Of a DNA stretch of 64,000 nt, positions 19,141-31,159 are shown in pieces. Positions within the stretch are counted from its first letter, which is position 1; every line of letters starts with the position of its first letter. The position numbers and the translations under genes were made by a program. Below the pieces are notes generated by a model. The model had not been told where the DNA came from. It did no database searches and saw only the letters and a list, made by a program, of their open reading frames with translations. Origin of the DNA: Chaetoderma sp. LZ-2023a (taxonomy: Eukaryota; Mollusca; Caudofoveata; Chaetodermatida; Chaetodermatidae); the NCBI GenBank assembly GCA_034401795.1, contig CM067374.1, positions 129,896,901-129,960,900 of the forward strand. Reading direction: 5' to 3'.

Positions 19141-20712
19141 ATGCCTTGATGTGAGTATGCCTTGATGTGAGTATGCGCTGATGCGAGTATGTGCTGATGC
19201 GAGTATGCATTGACAGTATTCATTGATGTGAGTATTCATTGATGTGAGTATGCGTTGACAGTATTCATTGATGTGAGTATGCATTGACAGTATTCATTGA
19301 TGTGAGTATGCATTGACAGTATTCATTGATGTGAGTAAGCATTGAGGGTATTCATTGATGTGATTAAGCATTGACGGTATTCGTTGATGTGAGTATGCGT
19401 TGATGTGAGTGCATTGATAGTATTCATTGATGTGAGTATGCATTGACAGTATTCATTGATGTGAGTAAGCATTGAGGGTATTCGTTGATGTCAGTATGCG
19501 TTGATGTGTGTATGCATTGACGGTATTCATTGATGCGAGTACGTATTGAGGGTATTCATTAATGTGAGTGCATTGACAGTATTCGTTGATGTCAGTAAGC
19601 ATTGAGGGTATTCATTGATGTGAGTATGCATTGACGGTATTCGTTGATGTCAGTAAGCATTGAGGGTATTCGTTGATGTGAGTATGCAGTGACGGTATTC
19701 GTTGATGTCAATGTGCATTGACGGTATTCATTGATGTCAGTAAGCATTGAGGGTATTCATTGATGTGAGTATGCATTGATGGTATTCGCTGATGTCAGTA
19801 AGCATTGAGGGTATTCGTTGATGTCAGTAAGCATTGAGGGTATTCGTTGATGTCAGTAAGCATTGAGGGTATTCGTTGATGTGAGTATGCAGTGACGGTA
19901 TTCGTTGATGTCAATGTGCATTGACGGTATTCATTGATGTCAGTAAGCATTGAGGGTATTCATTGATGTGAGTATGCATTGATGGTATTCGCTGATGTCA
20001 GTAAGCATTGAGGGTATTCGTTGATGTCAATAAGCATTGATGGTATTTGTTGATGTCAGTATGCATTGAGGGTATTCGTTGATGTCAGTAAGCATTGAGG
20101 GTATTCGTTGATGTGAGTATGCATTGATGGTATTCATTGATGTCAGTAAGCATTGAGGGTATTCGTTGATGTCAATATGCATTGACGGTATTCGTTGATG
20201 TCAGCAAGCATTGAGGGTATTTGTTGATGTGAGTATGCATTGACGGTATTCATTGATGTGAGTAAGCATTGAGGGTATTCGTTGATGTCAGTAAGCATTG
20301 ATGGTATTCGTTGATGTGAGTATGCATTGACGGTATTCATTCATGTCAGTAAGCATTGAGGGTATTCGTTGATGTGAGTATGCATTGACAGTATTCATTG
20401 ATGTGAGTATGTATTGACGGTATTCGTTGATGTGAGTATGCATCGAGGGTATTTGTTGATGTGAGTATACATTGAGGGTATTTGTTGATGTGAGTATGCA
20501 TTGAGGGTATTCATTGATATGAGTGCATTGATGGTATTCATTGATGTGAGTAAGCATTGAGGGTATTCATTGATGTGAGTGCATTGACGGTATCAGTTGA
20601 TGTCAGTATGCATTGACAGTATTCGTTGATGTCAGTATGCATTGATGTGAGTATGCATTGACGGTATCAGTTGATATGAGTATGCATTGACGGTATTCGT
20701 TGACGTCAGCGC
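19141..20712. repeat. 29-bp minisatellite, about 54 copies
   Basis: The unit is gtattcattgatgtgagta then tgcattgac[a/g]g. The variants gtgagtatgc / gtcagtaagc and gacgg / gaggg alternate along the array. Period 29 was counted directly at 19262-19291. Open frames across it (65-89 codons on the - strand) are repeat artefacts. Confidence 0.95.
19681..20086. repeat. 203-bp higher-order duplication in the minisatellite
   Basis: The rare variant agtatgcagtgacgg starts at 19681 and again at 19884, exactly 203 bp (7 x 29) apart. Each is followed by the same series of variant units, including gtcaatgtgc and gtattcgctg, for roughly 150 bp before divergence. Confidence 0.85.
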
Positions 20713-20720
20713 ATGAATCG

Positions 20721-21015
20721 ATTTTAACACAGAATCGTAAATTTCCAGAATCCTAATTTCAAGGTAACTATACAGGTAAGCTGTTGAATATTTTGAAACT
20801 AATTTGACTGGGGGCTGTTGCTACATACAGTTCCTAGTCATATTAGTTTCATAATATTAAACATGAGTATTAAGTTTTGAATTCATGACACACAATTCAC
20901 ACACCTTTGTGATGGACCAGTGTCAGTTTCGGTGTACCTACATCATCATGATTGTGACATCGGCTAACAAGTGATGTATTTGATTATGATGTCAAATACT
21001 TGAGTGACAGATCGG
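20721..21015 (-). mobile_element. Fam-B MITE, inverted, truncated
   Basis: It has aaatttccagaatcc, actatacaggtaagctgttg, aatattttgaaactaatttg, gggggctgttgctac, and tgatgtatttgattatgatgtc. The left end is cut by the minisatellite. Confidence 0.65.
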
Positions 21016-21055
21016 ATCCCTCCATTGGCCAAATGTGAGGAGGATTTAGATCAAG

Positions 21056-21210
21056 CTTTTAACCCTTTTCTGGCCAAGCTGACACTAAGCCGCCTTTGCA
21101 GTTGTATTGAGAAATGCCCAAGTGCATGGCAAGAGGAGTATTTTTGTACAATTGATGATGGACTCGTTAATTGCAAGTGGACATTTATTTTCCTTCTCAA
21201 CAATTACCTT
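21056..21210. mobile_element. Fam-A MITE fragment
   Basis: ttttaacccttttctggccaagctg, gttgtattgagaaatgcccaagtgc, gacctcgtt-like tgatggactcgttaattgc and aagtggacattt. The palindrome is largely gone. Confidence 0.45.
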
Positions 21211-21974
21211 CAATTATTAGCTCACCTGGCTAGAATGGCCAAGTGAGCTTATGGTATGGCGACCGTCCAACTTTTGCTTAAAAACGCTGCTCATTAACTG
21301 CTTGGCGAATTTCAACCTAAATGGCTGGAAAGTCTCTATGGGGGTAGGCTTCAGAACTTGTATACAGAATTTTGTTTGGTCAATTTTTTGGGCGGCCATC
21401 TTGAATTTTCTGGAAAATTGCGGGAAATTGGTTAAAATGCTACTCCTCATTAACTGCTTGGACAATTTCAACCAGGCTTTGCTGGAAGGATACTAGGCTG
21501 GTAGGTTTCAAAACCTGTACACAGAATTTTGATTCGTAAATTTTTCCGGTGCCCATCTTGGATTTCCCCAAAATTTCTGGAAATCACTTAAGCCTTCTCG
21601 ATAACCACAGGGACGATTTCAATCAAACTTGGATGGAGGAATGCTAGCCTAGTATGCTTCAGCACATGTATACAGAATTTTCATTGATCAATTTTTCCGG
21701 CAAACATCTTGGATTTTCTGAAAAAGGGCGGGAAATCATTTAAAACGCTACTCCTCATTAACTGAGTGAGCAATTTCAACCAGACGTAGGTGGAAGGGTA
21801 GTAGGCTGGTAGATTTCAGAACTTGTATACAGAATTTTTATTGGTCCATTTTTCCAGTGGCCTTCTTGGATTTTGGGAAATCAGTTAAAAGGCGGCCACT
21901 CATTAACCTCTTGAACGAGTTCAAGCAAACTCGTCTGAAAGGACGCTAAAGTGCTATGCTTCAGAGCTTCTATA

Positions 21975-23439
21975 CTGAGCCAAAAAAGTTTAGCAACAGT
22001 GAAGTTTGGGTTGTTGTATTAAAAATACGCGTCCATTTATAACCAAATTTGCAGGCCATGTTTCGTCAATGTAATGTCTCGCTGATGATGAAGAAATGCA
22101 AATCATTTCTTGAATTTCTCGGCTGCACACTTACTGCATGTGAAAATGCATAGCGAAGGCAAAAATTCACCATATTGCAAAAGCTGATAACGAACGTTAA
22201 CAGAAAACGCTTAAAAGTTTACCCTACTGAACATGGGCCGCCGCCCAGGGCTACCCGAAAATCAGCGCCATGAAGCAGTGGGAAGACACTGCTGGGCAGA
22301 GCGTTCTCGCTGTTGCTCGACATTTTAATGTTCACGGCTCAACCATTTCCCGTCTCCGCCAACGTGAGCAGGAAACTGGACATGTTAATGACCGCCCACG
22401 ATCTGGCAGACCGAGAGCAACAATACCACGAGAAGACCACTACTTAGTGAATTCACAGGTTTGAGACTGCGCCGCCGCTGTCCCGTAATTTGCACACCGC
22501 TACCGGCACTACAGTGCATGCACAGACTGTGCGAAATGGACTCCATGATGTTGGACTGCATGCCCGTCATCCACTTGTTGCTGTTCCGCTTACAGACCGT
22601 CACATCGAGAATCGGTTTGCATGGGCAAGAACTCATCAGCGATGGCATGCTCAACAATGGAGCCATGTTTTGTTCAGTGATGAGTCGAGGTTTTGTGTGG
22701 ATGTGGCGGATGGTAGGCAACAGGTTTGGCGATGTTTAGGAGAACGGTATGATGCAGCCAACATCATTCAGCATGACAGATTCGGTGGCGGCAGTGTAAT
22801 GGTGTGGGCTGGAATCCATGAAAATGGCAAAACAGATCTTATTGTGATTCGCGGAAATTTAACGGCTATACGTTACTGTGAAGAAGTTGTCGCCCCTGTT
22901 GTCATCCCTTTTTTGCAGCATCATGCAGACTATGTTCCAGGAAGACAACGCGCATCCTCATTCAGCTAGGGTCACCAGTGATTTCCTTGAGGCTAACAAC
23001 GTTCCGGTGTTGGACTGGCCAGCGCTATAACCGGACTTGTCACCTATCGAACACGTGTGGGACATTCTTGGCCGTATGGTGCGTGAGAACCGTCCACATC
23101 TTCACAACGTGCGGGACTGGAAGCTGCACTGCTCCAGGAATGGGATGCGATTCCTCTTCGTGACATCAGGTGCTTAATTCGAAGCATGAGAAAGCGATGT
23201 ACAGCGGTGGTTAATGCGCGTGGTCACAACCGGTATTGACAGCTCAGTGTCATTATTTAAATTGGACCCTTCCGTTGAATGATGCTGTGTTAAAGGCTAG
23301 AATTACAGTAACAAGAGACTGTTGTTCAAATTGGAAAATGACCTATCAATTAAATAATATATTTGAATCAATTTGTTGTTTTTGTTAAATAACATTTATA
23401 CAGTAATATTCTCAGTGTTGCTAAACTTTTTTGGTTCAG
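21975..23439 (+). mobile_element. Tc1/mariner transposon (1465 bp), inactive
   Basis: Inverted ends ctgagccaaaaaagtttagc and (inverse) ctgaaccaaaaaagtttagc extend about 29 bp. Both are flanked by TA, the Tc1 target duplication. It interrupts the dispersed repeat. Confidence 0.88.
22233..23240 (+). pseudogene. Tc1-like transposase, broken
   Basis: The product was a DD34E cut-and-paste transposase. It begins MGRRPGLPENQRHEAVG. A +1 shift near 22260 leads into the helix-turn-helix part (SVLAVARHFNVHGSTISRL), then RPRSGRP. A gap or deletion near 22460 loses part of the second DNA-binding helix. The catalytic core follows at 22490-22945 (LFSDESRF, FGGGSVMVW). A frameshift near 22945 precedes EDNAHPH and PIEHVWD; spacing D to E is 34. 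A stop codon lies between those motifs. It cannot make an active enzyme. Confidence 0.88.
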
Positions 23440-24380
23440 TATATATAGAATTTTGATTGGTCAATGTATTCGGTGGCCATCTTGAATTTTGCGAACAATT
23501 ATTGAAAATCATCTACTCATTAACTATTTGGGCGGTAGGCTTTAGAAGTTGCACATAGAATTTTGATTGGTCAATTTTTCCGGCAGCCATTTTGGATTTT
23601 TTAAATGTTGGGAAATCAGTTAAAAGGTTACTCATTAACCGCTTGGCCAATTTAAACCAAACTCAGCTGGAAAAACACTAGGCCCATACGCTTCATAACT
23701 TGTATAGTGAATTTTGATGATGTGATTTTAATGGTGGCTATCTTGGGTTTTCCGATAAATGGGAATTCATATAAAATGCTACTCCTCATTAATTGCTTGG
23801 GCAATTTCAACCAATTTTGGCTGGAATGATCCTATTGATGTAGCCTTTAGAAATTCTATTCAGAATTTCGATAGGTCAATGTTTTGGCAATAATCTCTGA
23901 TTTTCTGAGTTTCCCGGAACTATTTATTGTACTCCTTCAATCAATAACCCGATTTCAACAAAATTGGAACAATCCTATGATGGTAGGCTTCAACATATTA
24001 AACGAGTCTTGATTGGTCCATTTTTTGGTGACCATCTTGGATTTTCCGAAAATCATCCAGCAAGTCTATTTAAATGCAAATGGTTTAAATGCCAATGGTC
24101 CAGGTGAGCGCCACAGGCCCGTGGGCCTCTTGTTAGTAGTCTAAAGATAAAATGATGACAGATGAGGAGCAGATATGAATGAAGATTGATATAAATGTTT
24201 TTCTTGTGTTCACATGTTGACTACAGTTGTTCAAAGTGTGTGCATCTGGATGAAGTTGACTGTGCTAGCAATGTTGTCTTTATCTCCATACAGCTTGTAA
24301 TTGAGGGATGTTCTTGCTGGCCATTGGCTGTGCTGCTGCCGAGTGAAATATGAGCAAGTCTGTAAGGTGTCTGTGTGTGC

Positions 24381-24419
<39 letters not shown>
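24381..24419. repeat. (GT)n microsatellite
   Basis: About 18 uninterrupted GT units in a longer tgtgtgtgcgtgcgtg context. Confidence 0.95.
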
Positions 24420-24421
<2 letters not shown>

Positions 24422-24748
24422 CTAACAACATGCTGACCGGACAGCTGTTGGCGAGTTGTGTCAGGGATGTGGTGGACATTAACCTGACTGGTTGATGCCT
24501 ATGGACTCCATAGTGTGGAGCTGGTGTCTCCAGTGCCTCTTTTTCTGCCTCCTCCATGTGGTTGATTTGCTGAAGAACTGGCTGTCCCTTGAGCAGGGAT
24601 GTGGGCGCCAATTTGTTGGGCAGCTTTGGCGGTGCTGGTGTCTGTGTTAGACGGTGCAAGGAGAAAATCTGTATTCAACATTCAGGGGGTGAGTGCTGGC
24701 ACTACCAAATCCTCTGGTTCTGGCACCTTCATGGTTTTATTACTCATT

Positions 24749-25350
24749 GTTAGCTTGGCCTGAAAGGCCAAGTGAGCTTATGCCATGGCGCCCATCCGTC
24801 GTCCGGCAACTTTTCCATTAAACGACTTCTCAATAACCACTTGGTCTATTTTAATTATATTTGGCAGGCAGTTTGTTCAAACGAAGCTGATCGGCCAATT
24901 TGGCTAGTGACCACCTTGGATTTTGGCTGATTTTAGGAAACGTCAAATCTCCGAAACCGCTTGGCTGATTGATTCACAACTGATGAAACAGCATCTAGGG
25001 TAAGACCTAAGCCAAGTTTGTTCAAGAGAACTTGATTGACCATATGGTTTAGTGGCCATCTTGGATGACCTAATTTTTGCGAAGACTTCGCTAGAATTGC
25101 TGAACGGATCGGGCTCAAATTTTGGAAATTTTATTATTAGACTAGAGTCATCTTGGATTTTGACGATTTTTAGAAGCGTCTAACAATGTTCTCCGAAATC
25201 GTTTGGGGAATCGATTCAAAACTTATGAAACATCATCTAGGGTTAGAATTTAGACATGTTTGTTCAAGATAACTTGATGGACCAAATGCTTCGATGGTAT
25301 CTTGCATGATCTAGTTTTCGCGAAAACGACTTCTCCAGAAGCGCTGATGG
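24749..25350 (+). mobile_element. second copy of the 'aagtgagcttatg' dispersed repeat
   Basis: It starts ttggcctgaaaggccaagtg, agcttatgccatggcgccc. It contains two internal units with aaccgcttggctgattgattc, atgaaacagcatctagggt and gtggccatcttgga. It stops near 25350 without the usual closing end. Confidence 0.6.
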
Positions 25351-25359
25351 GATCGGGCA

Positions 25360-25480
25360 ATTTGATTGAAAGTTGTTAAGCCACCAACAACTTTCAGTCA
25401 AATTGTCTTCAAAATATTCAGCATATCCACAGATAAACCCCATGAAAATTAATGCAGAAATTCAGCAGGCAAACAGTTAA
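25360..25480. repeat. Fam-E hairpin copy
   Basis: caatttgattgaaagttgtt / aacaactttcagtcaaattg around aagccacc, then tcttcaaaatattcagcatatcc. Compact and nearly symmetrical. Confidence 0.65.
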
Positions 25481-26078
25481 ATGATGGTGCTTTATTAGAC
25501 AACAACATCTTACAACATTGCATCTGAAATAAACACCAGGTATTGTATGATATAAGGAAGGAAATTCGGAAATTTTAGTGTCTTCATCTCCTCAAAGTAT
25601 GAAATAGTGGCCAGTGAATTATCAGTCCGAAGTAGGAACGGTATAAAGAAAATGAACGTGTGAAATACCGTAAAATTTGTTTATTAAATTACAGATATCT
25701 AGAATATTATTAAAAACACTATAACATTTATACCTCTTAATGTGCCTCTACACCAAATGTGACATGTTAACACTCTTTAAGGGTGCATATTCACACTATA
25801 TTTCTTGAAAATAAAATTGTTAAAATTGTATCCTTTGAGCCTTAGAATGTGTGGCTGGATGTAATGAAACGAAATAAATCTTAAAATGATTTCAGTATGT
25901 ATAAATTAATATCATTTCTTTAAGTTGTGAAATTGAATTAGAGAACTGTGACCCTAATTCAACTTCACAATTAAATAATTATATTAATTTATACAGAATA
26001 AATCATAATTTGCTAACATTCATTTCATTTCATTATATTGAGATATGCAATTTAAGCTTCTAAATGTATACAATTTAA
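25481..26078. other. AT-rich spacer with one inverted repeat (25899-25994)
   Basis: At 25899-25994 the arms gtataaattaatat... and ...atattaatttatac enclose gttgtgaaattgaattag / ctaattcaacttcacaa. Otherwise no gene, array or known repeat was recognised. Confidence 0.5.
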
Positions 26079-26661
26079 ACAAGAGGCCCAAGGGCCTTTG
26101 ATGCTCACTTGCACCATTAGCATTTGAAACATTTGCATTTAAATATACATGATTCTTTACATTAAACAAGATGACCACCGGAAAAATTGACCAATCAAAA
26201 TTGTGAATGGAGGTTCTGGAGGCTATCACCATAGAATACATCTAACCAAATTGGCTGACATATGTCAAACAGCTATGGAGTAGCATTTTGACCATTTTCG
26301 GTAAATCTTTCACAAAATCTAAGATTTTCACCCAAAATATTTACAAATCAAAATTCTGAATGTAGGTTCTATAACCTATGACCATAGGATCCTTTCAAGC
26401 AAACTTGATTGAAATCGGTCAAACGGATAAGGAGAAGAAGCAATTTGACAATTTCCGGTAAACTTTTAATAAAATCTAATTTTTTGACCACAAAAATTTA
26501 TGAATCAAAATTCCAAATGGAAGTTCCGAATCCGAGCACAATAGCATCCTTTGACCAAAATTTAGTTAAGATTCGCCTATTGGTTAAGGAGGAGTAGCGT
26601 TTTAAGGACGGATGGTCGCCACGGCATAAGCTTACCTGACCTTTCAGGCCAGGTGAGCTAA
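26079..26661 (-). mobile_element. third copy of the dispersed repeat, inverted
   Basis: It opens aacaagaggcccaagggcc, gatgctcacttg and closes ggcataagcttacctgacc, tttcaggccaggtgagct. Interior units (aatcaaaattctgaatgtagg, gaccataggatcctttca) mirror those at 21.2-24.1 kb. Confidence 0.65.
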
Positions 26662-26702
26662 TAATTTTATATTAGAGCATTCTGGTGTGAATATGCATCT
26701 AT

Positions 26703-27155
26703 AACCCTTTCATGGCAAAGCCAGCCAGGCGCTTCTGAGGAAAGTCCATTTATAGGCAAACAGAATACTATTTTTGACATATCACCACAGGAATGCTTCA
26801 CTTGATAACAGAGCCAGTCATTTCAGCGGTAATCATTCAAAAATATTCTCTTTGCCTGCAGAAATGGACATTCAATAAGCAAATACTTCAATTTTCTTGA
26901 CCAAATTTAGCCATTAAAGAATTAACCCTTTAACACTCATATCAGCAAAAAAACGCTTCTGCAGTCATCTTGATAAATGTCCTTTTGCAGACCAAGAGAA
27001 GACTGTTTTTGAAAATTTCTCACTGGAATGACCTGGTACGATAAACGAGCCAGTCATTGCAGTGGCAAATTTTCAAAAATAGTCCTCTCTTGGTCTGCAA
27101 AAGGACATTTCTATGAGAAAATTTAACTTTGCCTCAAAATATTCGAAGGTTAAAC
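26703..27155. mobile_element. two tandem Fam-A MITE copies
   Basis: Copy 1 (26703-26935): aaccctttcatggcaaagcc, centre cttgataacagagccagtcat, closing attaaagaattaaccc. Copy 2 (26933-27155) starts ttaaccctttaacactcatatc and has the centre acctggtacgataaacgagccag. They share or abut at TTAA. Confidence 0.7.
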
Positions 27156-27489
27156 TGCTCCACCCGCCTGCACGCAGTCTAGATATACATTAACACAACA
27201 ACAGAGTGTTTTAAACGGCCACCATATGGATCACCAGACAGGAAATCTCGTAATACCGCCATTAGAGAGGAATCATATTGATTATTGACAATATTGTGGC
27301 TGCGTGTGCAAGAGATGGTACACATATGGACCACTAGTTTTAAAGAACCAGTCTCCTGCCTCTAAATATTCCACATGATTATTAAATGTTGAGTCTAGTA
27401 ACTAAATCTATTGTTTTGTGTGATCAGAATACTAAACACTGTTCAGGAGACCAAATGCATTTTGTGGACAAAGGTGGTGGTTGATTTTG

Positions 27490-27870
27490 CCCTTTACTGA
27501 TCAACCGGGTCAAAAACACACACCTTGAAAAATGTCCATTTACACTTGCAGGACAAGAGCAGGCAACTTTTTCCAATTTACAACTGCTAGTCATTCCAGT
27601 GATAAATTTTCACAAATCATCTTGCTTTGTAAAAAGTCATTCAATAAGCAAAAATTTTAATTTTCCTGACAAATCTAGACTACTAACCCTTTAACACTCA
27701 TATTTGCAGATCAAGAAGACAATTTTTGAAAATTTACCACTGGAATCACTGGCTCGATAACCGACCCAGTCATTCTAGTAGTAAATTTTCAAAAATAGTC
27801 TTGATCTGCAAAAATACATTTTCTATGAGAAAATTGCAATTTTCTTGAAAGAATTTGAGGAAGGGCTAAC
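27490..27870. mobile_element. two further Fam-A MITE copies in tandem
   Basis: Copy 1 (27490-27690) lost most of its left centre (acaactgctagtcattccagtg). Copy 2 (27686-27870) starts ttaacactcatatttgcag and has the centre actggctcgataaccgacccagt. Confidence 0.65.
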
Positions 27871-28077
27871 AGATAAAATTGCAATGTTGACTGGGCGGTT
27901 AAGCCACAAGTGAGTCAACTTTGTCAGGAGATGTCTGATTGGCTAGAAACATTTATAATTCATCTTGCCAGTTCTCTACCATCTGGTATATTTCATACAG
28001 TAATATCTGTATACTTTACTCCAGTGGGCACATTAGTTGTAATAAGAATAAACTAATAATAAATATGGTTTTATACC

Positions 28078-28410
28078 ATAATGGACCTTTCAAGTTTATC
28101 CATCCATCATATGATGTCATACTCAAGTGTGACGTGTAGGATGACGTCATAATCAATGACGTAGATAAGTACGTCACAAATGCATAATTTCCAGGGTAAG
28201 AGGTAAGCCAAGTAGTTGTACGAATTGCATCTTTATGACTTAATAAAAATTGCTGTTGAATATTTTGAAACTAACTTGACTGGGCACTGGGGCAGCAAAA
28301 GCACCCAATCAAATTAGTTTCAAAATACTCAACAACTTACCTGTATAGGTTTCTGGAAATTGAGTCATGGAGTTCAGGGATTGACAGAAAGCAAAAACTG
28401 GAAACGTCTA
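28078..28410 (+). mobile_element. Fam-B MITE, near full-length
   Basis: From ataatggacctttcaagttt, gatgacgtcataatcaatgac, ttgctgttgaatattttg, gactgggcactggggcagc / acccaatcaaattag, to caacttacctgtataggtttc and atggagttcaggg. The 3' end is cut near the 17-bp array. Confidence 0.72.
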
Positions 28411-28433
28411 TCTATTGTCATGCCTCAATTAGG

Positions 28434-28770
28434 CACATGCAGATATAGCTAACATGTAGATATAGCTAACATGCAGATATAGCTAACATGCAGATATAGC
28501 TAACATGCAGATGTAGCTAACATGTAGCTATAGCTAACATGTAGCTATAGCTAACATGCAGATATAGCTAACATGCAGATATAGCTAACATGCAGATATA
28601 GCTAACATGCAGATATAGCTAACATGTAGCTATAGCTAACATGCAGATATAGCTAACATGCAGATATAGCTAACATGTAGATATAGCTAACATGCAGATA
28701 TAGCTAACATGCAGATATAGCTAACATGTAGATGTAGCTAACATGTAGCTGTAGCTAACATGTAGATATA
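28434..28770. repeat. 17-bp minisatellite (agatatagctaacatgc), about 20 copies
   Basis: Period 17 was counted from 28441 to 28458. Variants are agatgtagc, tagctatagc and catgt/catgc. Confidence 0.95.
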
Positions 28771-29500
28771 CCATTATTCTACGCCATGTCAATGGAAACC
28801 ATGACAGCAGGTTTTATTTTCCCATAAGTTTATTGCTAGGTTGATATAAACTAAAATTTACCAATAAAGTTAGTTGAGGATCACTTTAAATAGGCAGTTT
28901 TTGGCCATATCATTTGACAAGATATTTGAGACGCTATAAAAACTTTTCTTTGAAATTTGGTGTTTAAATTATGAACATAGTGATATTCGTATCTCCATTA
29001 TATAACGTCGTTCTGCGTCTCACTTGTACTGGCTATGTATGTCTGGAATTAAAATAGTTTAATACTCAAGAGATTGGTGGGGATGATCATGAAAAATCTG
29101 GACCCCATAATGGCTGATGGGCTGGGAGTGGTTGTCAGATGGTCTTGGAGGTGTCTAGGACTATGAACAATCTGGATATCTGCATAAATCTGGAATACCC
29201 CAATCTGAATAATGGTATTCCACATACAATGTTTCTCAGGCCACTAGAGGTTGAAAATCGATAGATGAAATTCAGATAGGTTTAATTTGTTTTCTATCTT
29301 TTTTTAGCCATCTGTAATCTACACCTTTTCTCAAGTATATTGTTAGAGAGAACTGAGTCCTAAGAACTGAATTCATATGTAAACTACATGTAGTCATGGA
29401 GAACTGATTTGATAATTCGAAAACAATTTTATTCTAAGTAAATGTTGCTAAAGTCAACAAGAACCTGCATTCAAATTATTTTATGTGCATGTCGCAGTCT
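28771..29500. other. no gene or known repeat seen
   Basis: Ordinary AT-rich sequence upstream of the DIRS left end. No domain-bearing ORF. Confidence 0.4.
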
Positions 29501-29534
29501 CCAAAAAGCATCCGCTTTTGTTTCTATGATAATT

Positions 29535-29685
29535 GCTAATACTTACCAGATGTACTATTATGATAATGTCTTATCTAGTATAGCTCAAAATAAACAATTA
29601 AAACTCCGCACTCACCATGGTCCTGCCCATACTGTGTCCGGGAATTATCATTAGCCTCCAGGTACCGAGTCAATTCCCAACTAGT
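29535..29685 (+). repeat. DIRS left inverted terminal repeat
   Basis: It pairs with 40262-40425: shared agatgtactattatgataatg, caaaataaacaattaaaact, tggtcctgcccatactgtg, tccgggaatta and cctccag.taccgagtcaatt. Roughly 85-90% by eye. Confidence 0.85.
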
Positions 29686-29756
29686 CAGATTCGTCTTATA
29701 CTTGTCTTGACAAACAGCGAAAGCAGCTCAGTCCCACCTCAGTGGCTGAGGTAGGT

Positions 29757-29860
29757 CATAGTACATCTGTTGAGTATTAACAATTCTTGTAGAAATAAAA
29801 GCGGATGCTTTTTTTAATCTACTTTGAATAATACTTACAAATGTACTATTATGATAAACT
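29757..29860. repeat. DIRS internal complementary region
   Basis: Its left part (gtacatctgttgagtatt, aaaagcggatgctt) is the inverse of the outermost left end at 29503-29570. Its right part (ctactttgaataatacttac, aatgtactattatgat) is the inverse of the outermost right end. This end-to-end junction is used as the circularisation template in DIRS1. Confidence 0.75.
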
Positions 29861-30469
29861 CCAGATTTCGACAGCCAAGAAACTCCGGTGAGAGGTGGTG
29901 AGGCTCAAAACAGCTCTCATCTACCATCTGACAGATATGGTTGTGAAGAGACTCAGAACCCCAGCATACGCTTGGGTCCCGTCATCTGACTAACAGTGTT
30001 TAACTTTCATGGTCTATACCGCGCTCTCACCCCCCCCCCCCTCATTTGTCCACACAAATTCATGAGGGCTGTCAAAAAGGGAGGCAACACCCACCAGACC
30101 CGTGTCAGCCCCAAGTCTCGGCTAGGGCAGTCCAGGAGAGTGCAAAGAAGCTACTACAACTTCTAATTTTGAAAAAATTCAGTATTTTGATTAGATTTTC
30201 AATTTTGAATGAGTAAGTCTGTTGCAATGAATAAGAATACTCTTGAACCAGACTTTTCATTTAATCAGTCTGGGAATTCGACTGTAAGTAAAACAATAAT
30301 AATAATATTAGTCACTTAATCTAGGAAACACTCACCATTCTGAGTGCTTGATCTTTCTTGATCATCGCAGGAGCTTCTCCCAATCCATAGTCTTTCACAG
30401 TCCATATGCAGTGCCTGTGGAAGAACCTTACAAATTATGTGTTAAGAGTGGCCTAACTGCGATTCGACA

Positions 30470-31150
30470 AAGTGGCGACGGCTAGCGGACTAAGTGCGCT
30501 GGTGATATCGCGAAGGTAGAAATCAGTAAATGACGACTCAGCATGCCACTGCGCTACAGACATCACCTCCTCTAATGAGACATCCTTATAAAGGGCCGAT
30601 GCTGCTGCTAGTGCTCAGACTTGATGGGTGTTCGCACGATCAATCTGCTTTCCTGTTGCGATTTTATGCGACATCTGGATAGCATCGACTATCCAATGAG
30701 AAATAGTGTCATTTGAGGCACGAAGACGAGGAGGAGCCTCGAGACATAATCACAGAGATTTTGGGTCATCTCTCCATTCCTCAGTATGTTTCTTATACAT
30801 CTTCAGACATCTGACAGGATACCAAGCAGAAGAGCTTGGATCGGCTGTCCTGGATATTTAAGTGACTGATTCTTTGCCAGGAAACAAAGATGTGGTAATA
30901 GTTTTAAACCTTCACCCGTAACGACAAAACGGTCGTGCTCAGCAGAAAGCACATGAATTTCGTTTCTCCTTCAACCAAGAAAATTGCCTTAATAGTCAAC
31001 AATTTAATATCTATAGATCTAATTGGTTAAAAGGGAGCATGCCCTAAAACGTGTAGAACAAGAGAGAGATTCCATGCTGGGATAGGAATTAGCTGTCTAG
31101 GTCACAGATTGCTCATTCCCTTAATAACTACATTTAAAGTGTTGTTCTCC
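30470..31150 (-). pseudogene. DIRS tyrosine recombinase, decayed
   Basis: Read on the - strand, it is colinear with the recombinase at 61.85-62.6 kb: an ATYQHEV-type block, the C-terminal CAESSFTDFYLRD motif (30510-30580) carrying the His and Tyr region, and, at the other end, GNEQS-like sequence matching GMSNLRPRQP. Many frameshifts and stops; no ORF survives. It ends abruptly at 31.15-31.16 kb where the BED/hAT fragment begins, and there is no RNase H sequence beyond. Confidence 0.75.
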
Positions 31151-31159
31151 ACTCCTACT

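Larger units (their letters stand above)
21214..24135 (+). mobile_element. long dispersed repeat ('ggccaagtgagcttatg ... gggcctcttgtt'), split by Tc1
   Basis: It starts with ggccaagtgagcttatggtatgg and ends ggtccaggtgagcgcc, gggcctcttgtt. Inside are six or more degenerate ~150-bp units with ctcctcattaactgcttgg, gaaggatactaggctggtagg, acagaattttgattggtcaa and ggccatcttgga. It is non-coding. Copies lie at 24.75 and, inverted, at 26.08 kb. Confidence 0.7.

Noticed and set aside
20143-20557. 65- and 89-codon repeats on the - strand resembling a repeat protein
   Set aside because: 29-bp array read in stop-free frames; no start context or conservation, and the unit length is not a multiple of three.
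24231-24659. 142-codon ORF on the - strand with a His-Thr run
   Set aside because: It spans a CA/GT microsatellite and the rest has no domain; no splice or repeat context supports a gene.
28434-28770. CRISPR-like array
   Set aside because: The 17-bp units are contiguous with no spacers; the genome is eukaryotic.
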